From contig DHPL01000026.1 in assembly GCA_002407905.1 (NCBI GenBank), positions 1,669-15,130 of the forward strand: a DNA stretch of 13,462 nucleotides, read 5' to 3'. The position numbers were made by a program, and so were the translations under genes. This document shows, one piece after another, positions 9,201-13,462 of this stretch (its first letter is position 1; every line of letters starts with the position of its first letter). The notes under the pieces were generated by a model that saw nothing but the letters and a program-made list of their open reading frames with translations, searched no databases and was not told the origin of the DNA. Source of the stretch: Anaerolineaceae bacterium UBA5365. GTDB taxonomy: Bacteria; Chloroflexota; Anaerolineae; Anaerolineales; Anaerolineaceae.

Positions 9201-9780
9201 TACCAGTTGCCGCAAAAGCCTGCTTGGCCCCTTCGATGGCCGCCTTCACCTCCAGAATGTCCTGGGAGGTTTCGATCAGGATCAGGTCCGCCCCGCCCAA
9301 AATCAGGCCGCGGGCTTGCTCCTCATAGAGCGCAACCAGTTCCTCATAACTGATGTCGCTCATCTGCGGGTCATCCGTAGAGATCAACTTGCCTGAGGGG
9401 CCCATCGCCCCGGCCACAAAGCGCGGTTTTTCAGGACTGCTGTATTCATCGGCCAGCCTGCGGGCAAGCTCAGCCGCCTTTTGGTTAAGTTCGATTACCC
9501 GGTCACCCAGGCCGTACTCCCCCAGGGTCAGCCGGTTGCCTCTGAATGTATCGGTCTCCAGCACATCGGCCCCGGCCTCCAAAAAGGAACGGTGCACCGC
9601 CTCAACGGTTTGCGGGCTGTTGAGCACCAACGCATCGTTGCATCCCACAAGCTTTTCCGAGCCAAAATGCTCAGCCGTCAGGTTCATCGCCTGCAGCGAG
9701 GTGCCCATCGCGCCATCGAAAACGATCACTCTTTGATCAAGTGCATCCAGGAAGGCGGTTTTTTTCGTTTCAGTGCTCAT
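6268..9780 (-). CDS. metH: Cobalamin-dependent methionine synthase, full four-module form
   Basis: The enzyme transfers a methyl group from methyltetrahydrofolate via cobalamin to homocysteine, giving methionine. From ATG 9780 it has 1170 residues, the normal size. Modules in order: homocysteine-binding barrel with zinc ligands C235 (GMNCSTGP) and C301/C302 (GGCCGTTPAH); folate-binding barrel starting near FIIGERLNAQGS (348) and including SNVSFGLS; cobalamin cap plus B12 domain with DVHDIG, where H748 is the expected lower cobalt ligand; and an AdoMet-dependent reactivation domain with RYSWGYPAIPE and MGMKLTSAY near the end. The frame opens further upstream at TTG 9807, but ATG 9780 has GGAG (9786-9789) at 5-base spacing. 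No truncation is seen. It heads the minus-strand block and is divergent from the MBL gene. Confidence 0.97.
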   Translation of the reverse strand: MSTETKKTAFLDALDQRVIVFDGAMGTSLQAMNLTAEHFGSEKLVGCNDALVLNSPQTVEAVHRSFLEAGADVLETDTFRGNRLTLGEYGLGDRVIELNQKAAELARRLADEYSSPEKPRFVAGAMGPSGKLISTDDPQMSDISYEELVALYEEQARGLILGGADLILIETSQDILEVKAAIEGAKQAFAATGTALPIQAQVTLDVNGKMLLGTEIDAALAILEGMGVDVVGMNCSTGPEHMRASIEFLGEHSTLPVSCIPNAGLPMNVNGEAVYPMQAPEFAGLMTDYVQKYGVRVVGGCCGTTPAHIRLLAEGVAGIKPEPRPGGNPARLAGPTQAVAIEQEPAPFIIGERLNAQGSRAFKRLLLAKDMDGMLQIARDQVESGAHGLDISVAVTENSEERESMQKLVKRLSLEVPVPLSIDSTEPDVIEAALKTAPGRCLINSTNLEAGEAKSRKLFALAKQYSAAVLALTIDEAGMAKTAQRKLEVAQRIYNLAVNEFGLKPEDLVFDDLTFTLATGDAAFKDSAMETLEGLRLIKAAMPGVHTALGVSNVSFGLSMASRKVLNSVFLYHAILAGLDMAIINPAHVRPYAEIPEEERKLAEDLIFDRHENALTDLIAYFDEHGVDESADDQKADPFEGMDAAQRLHQRILRRVKQGVEEDIDALLNEDPSIKKGVKAVDILNNVLLPAMKEVGDKFGAGELILPFVLQSAEVMKKSVAYLENFLEKKAGTSKGKLVLATVYGDVHDIGKNLVKTILSNNGYEVVDLGKQVPAETIIAQAEEEKADAIGLSALLVSTSKQMPLIVNEMARRKQTIPILVGGAAINPRFGWRILRTEGGEWYEPGVFYCKDAFEGLSVMDALGDEVKKAELLAETRRKAEFELNAPDKSIARSASSYKKLEPAQFIPQVERYGVRVVENIPLQAVAPHLNLNELYRLSWGAKNTRGDAWTKLSAEFDERRETMLKEAQKEGWLQPRGIYGYWPAQTQGDELLVYNPDTLASGKPEVLERFAFPRQQGGENLSLADYFTTVESGVMDIVALQVVTVGPKATERFAKLEAQDRYTDAYYLHGFSVQMAEATADYLHTHIRQELGLAKEQGLRYSWGYPAIPEIEDHQKVFNLLPAEKAMGMKLTSAYQLVPEQSTAAIIVHHPAARYFNVGVNRLNQLLGT

Positions 9781-9838
9781 TTCAGCTCCGTAATTGGGTG
9801 ATTTCAAGGCCCTTCTGCCTTAGGCGCGGGACGGAAAA

Positions 9839-9867
9839 AGTATAATCAATCGAGGGGGGCAGGTCAA
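9839..9867 (-). promoter_or_regulatory. Sigma-70-type promoter of metH
   Basis: On the minus strand TTGACC (9867-9862) and TATACT (9844-9839) are separated by exactly 17 bases, close to the housekeeping consensus. The predicted start of transcription is near 9832, giving a leader of about 50 bases that contains the GGAG site and a small 5-base-pair hairpin (9806-9821, AAGGC/GCCTT). The leader is too short for a standard cobalamin or SAM riboswitch. Confidence 0.8.
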
Positions 9868-9883
9868 TTGAAGCCTTCTTCAA
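9868..9883. promoter_or_regulatory. Palindrome adjoining the metH -35 box (candidate operator)
   Basis: A perfect inverted repeat, TTGAAG-CCTT-CTTCAA, begins directly beside the metH -35 hexamer and sits about 25 bases upstream of the MBL promoter -35. It resembles the TGAA-N5-TTCA MetR site of enterobacteria but has a 6-base spacer, so identity with a MetR site is not claimed. A dimeric regulator here could affect both divergent genes. Confidence 0.4.
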
Positions 9884-9908
9884 GCGCCAGCCCTTCTTGT
9901 TTCCCCTT

Positions 9909-9938
9909 TTGTATTCCCCGGGCCAAATGCTTTAGAAT
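9909..9938 (+). promoter_or_regulatory. Promoter of the MBL-PHP operon, predicted leaderless
   Basis: TTGTAT (9909-9914) and TAGAAT (9933-9938) are spaced by 18 bases. Transcription would normally begin 6-8 bases after the -10 box, which places it at or beside ATG 9946. The spacing leaves no room for a normal ribosome binding site. Confidence 0.5.
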
Positions 9939-9945
9939 AGGGGGC

Positions 9946-10569
9946 ATGGCCGAGTACAAGCTGGTGCGCGGGCACCACACCAACGACTATCTGGTTCACA
10001 CTGCCGATGGCTGGCTGATGGTGGATAACGATTGGCCCGGCCGCTTCATCCAAACCGCCGGCGCGCTCAAACGGGCAGGCGTGCGCATGGCGGACGTGAA
10101 ATACCTCTTTAATACCCATTACCATGTGGATCACGCCGGCCTGAGCCAGGAGCTCAAAAAGCAGGGGGCTACGCTGATCATCCTGGATACCCAGCTGCCG
10201 CACATCAAGGTGGACGAAACTTACTCCCGCGACCCCGGCATGGCTGCCTTCCAGCCGATCACCATGGAAAACGTGGTGGTCATCAGCGCCGCCGACAGCC
10301 GCAGCTACCTGAATAAGATCGGCCTGCGCGGCGAGATCTTATCCACGCCCGGCCATAGCCCGGATAGCGCTGCCCTCATCGTGGACGGCCTGGGGGCCTT
10401 CGTTGGCGATATGCCCCCCTTTGAATACCTGCCGATGTTCCGCAACGCCGAGCTGGATTCCAGCTGGCGCAATGTGCTCGCCCATGATCCGCCGATGATC
10501 TTCCCGGCCCACCCGGAGCCCTTCGTGCCGGACCTCACCCTAATGCCCCAGCCCGGATACTTAGACTGA
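9946..10569 (+). CDS. Metallo-beta-lactamase-fold hydrolase
   Basis: A 207-residue single-domain metallo-hydrolase. The zinc or iron ligands appear in the usual order: THYHVDHAG (H58, H60, D62, H63), TPGHSPDS (H137), FVGDMPP (D155) and FPAHPEP (H189). The family includes glyoxalase II-like thioesterases, lactonases and other hydrolases; nothing here fixes the substrate, and there is no reason to call it an antibiotic resistance enzyme. No signal peptide, so cytoplasmic. The frame extends upstream to TTG 9868, but that stretch overlaps the promoter elements and is low-complexity Ser/Cys/Pro, while ATG 9946 begins directly with MAEYKLVRGHHTNDYL, a typical family start. The stop TGA overlaps the next ATG by one base (TGATG), so the two genes form an operon. 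Confidence 0.9.
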   Translation: MAEYKLVRGHHTNDYLVHTADGWLMVDNDWPGRFIQTAGALKRAGVRMADVKYLFNTHYHVDHAGLSQELKKQGATLIILDTQLPHIKVDETYSRDPGMAAFQPITMENVVVISAADSRSYLNKIGLRGEILSTPGHSPDSAALIVDGLGAFVGDMPPFEYLPMFRNAELDSSWRNVLAHDPPMIFPAHPEPFVPDLTLMPQPGYLD

Positions 10570-11378
10570 TGCTCCTCGATACCCACGCCCATTCCGATTT
10601 CTCGATGGATGCAAGCTATCCGCTTGAAACCATGCTTCAGGAAGCCCTACGCAAGGGCTTAAGTGTTTTCACCATCACGGATCACTTCGATCCGGATTAC
10701 CCCAACCCTCTGGGGGAGGGCGAAATCTTCACCATGGATTCCGGCCCCTATCTGCAGGAGGTTTTGCGCCTCAAGGAGAAGTACAGGGGGCAGATCGAAT
10801 TGCTCTTCGGGGTGGAGCTGGGCCTGCAGCCCCATGTGGCCGAGGAATTGCGGGCCTGGGTGCAGGGCTTACCCCTGGATTTCGTGATCGGCAGCTCGCA
10901 CATCGTGGACGGGCGCGACCCCTACCTGCCGGGGTTCTTTGATGACCGCAGCGAACACGATGGCTACCGGGATTACTTCAGGACCTTCCTGCCGAATTTG
11001 GCAGTGTACAGCGATTTATCTGTCTACGGGCACCTGGATTACGTGGTGCGCTACGGCCCCAACAAAGATGCCGATTACCGCCCCCAGGACTTTTTTGAGA
11101 TTTTGGAGCCATCCCTCGCGCGGATGATCGAACTGGGCATCGGTGTAGAGCTGAATACCGCCGGCTGGGCGAAGGGCTTGAACATGCCCCACCCGCACCC
11201 GGATATTTTGAAGCGCTACCGTGAGCTGGGCGGCGAGATCGTGACCATCGGCAGCGACGCGCACCTGCCCGAGCGCATTGCCTACGGCTTCGACCGCGCT
11301 AAAGACCTTCTGCGGGACCTGGGCTTCAGATACTTCACCTACTTCCGCGAGCGCAAGCCGGTTTTTCTGCCGCTCTGA
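10569..11378 (+). CDS. hisK: PHP-family phosphatase, histidinol-phosphatase-like
   Basis: The 269-residue protein carries the PHP metal motifs: DTHAHSD (H6, H8, D10), ITDHFD (D38, H39), GVELG (E83), GSSHIVDG (H111), YGHLDYV (H155) and a terminal GSDAH (D230, H232). Length and motif set match the HisK/HisJ histidinol-phosphate phosphatases of Firmicutes, which catalyse the penultimate step of histidine synthesis with a trinuclear metal site. No other histidine gene lies in the window, so the substrate could be a different phosphate ester. Its ATG overlaps the MBL stop by one base and has no clear ribosome binding site, suggesting coupled translation. No hairpin with a U tract follows the stop, so the end of this transcript is not defined. 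Confidence 0.85.
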   Translation: MLLDTHAHSDFSMDASYPLETMLQEALRKGLSVFTITDHFDPDYPNPLGEGEIFTMDSGPYLQEVLRLKEKYRGQIELLFGVELGLQPHVAEELRAWVQGLPLDFVIGSSHIVDGRDPYLPGFFDDRSEHDGYRDYFRTFLPNLAVYSDLSVYGHLDYVVRYGPNKDADYRPQDFFEILEPSLARMIELGIGVELNTAGWAKGLNMPHPHPDILKRYRELGGEIVTIGSDAHLPERIAYGFDRAKDLLRDLGFRYFTYFRERKPVFLPL

Positions 11379-11441
11379 ATTTTGAGTCATTAATTGTCTT
11401 TTTCCATAACCTCCTTGCTCCGGCTCTAGTAGATTTTCCTA

Positions 11442-11457
11442 GTTCTCCAACGAGAAC
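11442..11457. repeat. Perfect inverted repeat upstream of the surface-protein gene (candidate operator)
   Basis: GTTCTC and GAGAAC flank CAAC, giving two 6-base half sites about 22 bases before the TATAAT box, over or next to the expected -35 position. It is not followed by a T run, so it is a poor terminator for the upstream PHP gene. An operator for a dimeric regulator is the simplest reading. The order of half sites (GTTC outward) is opposite to the GAAC-N4-GTTC LexA box of Gram-positives. Confidence 0.45.
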
Positions 11458-11479
11458 ACTTTCACAAATTCCTCTAGCG

Positions 11480-11485
11480 TATAAT
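11480..11485 (+). promoter_or_regulatory. TATAAT -10 box for the Cna-B/sortase genes
   Basis: A consensus -10 hexamer lies 36 bases before ATG 11521. No good -35 sits at 16-18 bases; TTCACA at 11461-11466 is a fair match but only 13 bases away. A weak -35 beside a palindrome suggests an activator-dependent or repressed promoter. The surrounding 133-base gap (11379-11511) is AT-rich and shows no other element. Confidence 0.55.
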
Positions 11486-11520
11486 TACGATTCAAAGGGA
11501 AAAGAAGGAAGGTGGTTAAG

Positions 11521-12990
11521 ATGCGGAAATCGAAGATTTATTTTCTGGCTCTATTAGTCTTTTTCATCTTAAGCATCTCCTTTCAAACAACTGACTTCGC
11601 TTCTGCATCAAATAAAGCCCAAATTCCTGTAGATACAGAAATAGGAGAAAAGATATGGGTTGGAGGCTCAGACCCACGACCCGATACCTGGCTGAAACTT
11701 TTTAGGTCAGATGGGATCACAATAACCGCAGTGCCATCGGCGCCCGTCATCAAAGTTCCCACATCTCCTGATGTTAATGGCAGGTTCCTCGTATCGTGGC
11801 CAAATATCGAACAGGAAGATTCCGATGGGTATGATTACATTTTTCTCGTCCGTGAGACAAATGAAATCGGAGAAGAAGCAACACCTGCAGGTTACATTAA
11901 AACTGAATACAAAGATACGGTCACTAACACAGCCGCTACTACTGTAATCATCCGGAAACAATACGTAGGCGGCACCATGCCCCCAGTGTCCTTCCAAATT
12001 TTCCAAAAAATCGGTACTGGCACCCCTACACCTTTGCCGGATGGATATATTACTTTAAATGGCAATGAGCCCACACCCTGGGAAAAGCAGATCATTCTTC
12101 CAGCAGTAACGCAGACAACTCCCATTACTGCAATAACTTATACAGTAGTTGAAGGTACGAAAGTAGACACTACCTTCACCCCGGGTGCGCCACGTAATTA
12201 CACTGGGAGCACCGCACATTGTCCTTTCAGTTACGACCCAACCAAAGAGGATTCTAACTGCTGGGTTTTTACGAATACCTATGTGCCACCTACACCCGTC
12301 CCCACGCAGGAGATTCCGCGGGTGGACTATACGGCTTACAAAGTATGGTCCGCTAATTCACCGGAAACCAAACCTACGATCACTTTCCAGCTTTACCGGG
12401 CTTTGGGAGCAGACGGTGTCTCACAGCCTTTGAGTGATCCCTCGGCTACCCAACATCTCCCTCCGGGTAAAACTCAAGTTACCTGGGAGGACCTCCCCGC
12501 CTCGAACTCCACCGGTACACAATATTTTTATTCATTCAGAGAATCCCCGGTGACCAACTATCTCCAGTCCTACTCGACGGATGGAAAAACGGTCACCAAT
12601 ACGTATCAACCGCCGAAGATCAGCATCACAGTCAACAAATATTGGACCGGTAACCAATATCCGCGTCCGACTATCCAGATCAAACTCTATCAAAACGGGA
12701 ATGACACCAGCACCGTGACCCTCTCCAACACTACGTCATACACCTGGGGTAATCTGGACCAATACGACGCCAATGGAAATGCATACGTTTACACCGTAGA
12801 CGAACCTAATGTGCCCACCGGGTACAGCAAGACCGTCAGCGGATATACCATCACCAACACCTACGTCGGGCCGGCGTACACCGGCGATGACCGCTCCGCG
12901 CGGACCTATGCCGCCATACTGTGCGCCTCCCTGCTGGGCATCGGTCTGCTCCTCTACTTCAATAAGCGCCGCGGGCAGGCGCAGCCCTAG
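11521..12990 (+). CDS. Secreted surface protein with four Cna-B-type domains and a sortase-like C-terminal anchor
   Basis: The 489-residue protein has a signal peptide (basic start, hydrophobic core, probable cleavage after ASA near 30) and four beta-rich repeats at about 38-140, 141-256, 268-364 and 366-450. Each repeat contains what looks like an isopeptide triad: K44/E112/N136, K146/E211/N252, K274/E341/N360 and K373/E428 (or D427)/N446, with the Asn in TNT or TNTY. Such Lys-Asn bonds stiffen pilins and adhesins of Gram-positives. A Pro/Thr linker (PPTPVPTQ) separates repeats 2 and 3. C234 and C247 in repeat 2 may form a disulfide. The C-terminus has PAYTGDD, a hydrophobic segment (463-480) and NKRR, arranged like a cell-wall sorting signal but without LPXTG. 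ATG 11521 follows AAGGAAGGTGG by 5 bases and is preferred to GTG 11512. A class B sortase follows directly. Ligand unknown. Confidence 0.85.
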   Translation: MRKSKIYFLALLVFFILSISFQTTDFASASNKAQIPVDTEIGEKIWVGGSDPRPDTWLKLFRSDGITITAVPSAPVIKVPTSPDVNGRFLVSWPNIEQEDSDGYDYIFLVRETNEIGEEATPAGYIKTEYKDTVTNTAATTVIIRKQYVGGTMPPVSFQIFQKIGTGTPTPLPDGYITLNGNEPTPWEKQIILPAVTQTTPITAITYTVVEGTKVDTTFTPGAPRNYTGSTAHCPFSYDPTKEDSNCWVFTNTYVPPTPVPTQEIPRVDYTAYKVWSANSPETKPTITFQLYRALGADGVSQPLSDPSATQHLPPGKTQVTWEDLPASNSTGTQYFYSFRESPVTNYLQSYSTDGKTVTNTYQPPKISITVNKYWTGNQYPRPTIQIKLYQNGNDTSTVTLSNTTSYTWGNLDQYDANGNAYVYTVDEPNVPTGYSKTVSGYTITNTYVGPAYTGDDRSARTYAAILCASLLGIGLLLYFNKRRGQAQP

Positions 12991-12995
12991 CCATC

Positions 12996-13462
12996 ATGCC
13001 CAAACCTGCTCCACGCTGGCGTCTGGACCGCCGTTTTAAAGCCCTGTTCCTGCTCCTCATAGTGGTCGCCATCATCGCTGCCGTCTTCTTGGCGCGGGAG
13101 GTCAACAAATACCGGGTTGGCTCCGGCCGCTATGAGGATATTGCCCAGGCGGTGCTGCCCTCGCGTGCCACGGACCTGCCCAGCCAGGCCTCGACCCCCA
13201 TCCCGCCAACTGCCCCGCCTGCCCCAGGCCATACCGCCACCCCGGCGCCCACCCTCGGCCCCACCCTCAGCCCCCAGGAACTGGAACTGCGCCAGATCGA
13301 GGCCATCCTGCCCGTGGATTTCAACCGCCTGCACAGCATCAACCCCAACGCGGTCGGCTGGATCTACAACCAGGGCACTACCCTGGATTACCCCGTTGTT
13401 CAGGGCGACGACAACGAGTACTACCTCACCCACATGATCGATGGCACCCCCAACAAACTGGG
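12996..13462 (+). CDS. srtB: Class B sortase, N-terminal part (runs off the window)
   Basis: About 155 codons are visible and the frame is open at the window end. The protein has a basic N-terminus and one membrane helix (about 14-35), then a Pro/Thr/Ala-rich stalk (about 62-92), then the start of a class B sortase domain: FNRLHSINPNAVGWIY, TTLDYPVVQ and DDNEYYLTH (about 109-146). These match the conserved N-terminal block of SrtB-type transpeptidases. The catalytic His, Cys and Arg lie further downstream and cannot be checked, so an intact enzyme is not proven. Sortases cut a C-terminal sorting motif and join the substrate to peptidoglycan or to another pilin. The start is 5 bases after the Cna-B stop and has no clear ribosome binding site; no other in-frame start exists after the stop at 12963-12965. 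The pairing implies that the Cna-B protein is its substrate. Confidence 0.88.
   Translation, partial: MPKPAPRWRLDRRFKALFLLLIVVAIIAAVFLAREVNKYRVGSGRYEDIAQAVLPSRATDLPSQASTPIPPTAPPAPGHTATPAPTLGPTLSPQELELRQIEAILPVDFNRLHSINPNAVGWIYNQGTTLDYPVVQGDDNEYYLTHMIDGTPNKL

Noticed and set aside
9868..9945. N-terminal extension of the MBL protein from TTG 9868
   Set aside because: The stretch overlaps the palindrome and promoter boxes, encodes low-complexity Ser/Cys/Pro residues, and lacks a ribosome binding site.
9946..10569. Beta-lactam resistance gene
   Set aside because: It has the generic metallo-beta-lactamase fold without a signal peptide; most such cytoplasmic proteins are not beta-lactamases.
11442..11457. 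LexA (SOS) box
   Set aside because: Half sites run GTTC...GAAC, the reverse of the GAAC-N4-GTTC order of Gram-positive LexA sites.
11461..11485. TTCACA plus TATAAT as a complete sigma-70 promoter
   Set aside because: The spacer is only 13 bases, too short for normal recognition; only the -10 box is kept as a feature.
12987..13433. Minus-strand frame of 148 codons opposite the sortase
   Set aside because: Low-complexity Gly/Arg/Val content mirrors the Pro/Thr-rich stalk of the sortase; the plus strand carries clear class B sortase motifs.

Overview
The window looks like a piece of chromosome from a Gram-positive-like anaerobic bacterium, most probably a Chloroflexota member of the Anaerolineae type. 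This is an inference from protein style, not a database match. The clues are lipoproteins and membrane proteins with long Pro/Thr/Ser linkers, the combination of DUF3048 and DUF4349 lipoproteins, a full four-module cobalamin-dependent methionine synthase, and a sortase-anchored surface protein. Most genes are GC-rich. I saw no tRNA, rRNA, CRISPR array, transposase or phage gene, and no gene-free gap longer than about 135 bases.

Layout. (1) Bases 1-3118, plus strand: the tail of prmC (release-factor glutamine methyltransferase), then tsaC (t6A tRNA modification), then a GH36 alpha-galactosidase. The three are joined by two 4-base ATGA overlaps. The block ends at a perfect hairpin (3142-3166) that can terminate transcription from both sides. 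(2) Bases 3188-9780, minus strand, read right to left: metH from a near-consensus promoter at 9839-9867, then a DUF3048 lipoprotein, then a metallophosphoesterase coupled to it by a TAATG overlap, then a DUF4349 lipoprotein. (3) Bases 9946-11378, plus strand, divergent from metH: a metallo-beta-lactamase-fold hydrolase that is probably translated from a leaderless transcript, coupled by a 1-base TGATG overlap to a PHP-family histidinol-phosphatase-like enzyme. (4) Bases 11379-13462, plus strand: an AT-richer promoter region with a perfect inverted repeat and a TATAAT box, then a secreted surface protein with four Cna-B-type domains, then after 5 bases the start of a class B sortase that runs off the window.

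How the genes work together. Block 1 pairs two translation-quality genes with a sugar-hydrolysis gene. In block 2, metH makes methionine while the three downstream genes look like cell-envelope or signalling functions. Block 3 is a small two-enzyme metal-dependent hydrolase operon. Block 4 is the most distinctive part: a self-crosslinking surface stalk together with what is probably its dedicated anchoring enzyme. The stalk has a non-canonical sorting signal (PAYTG instead of LPXTG), and its base composition shifts sharply along the gene. This substrate-sortase pair is the best candidate for an undescribed system here.

Several start sites were moved to internal ATG codons with better ribosome binding sites or overlaps: galA 725, DUF3048 6207, metH 9780, MBL 9946 and Cna-B 11521.
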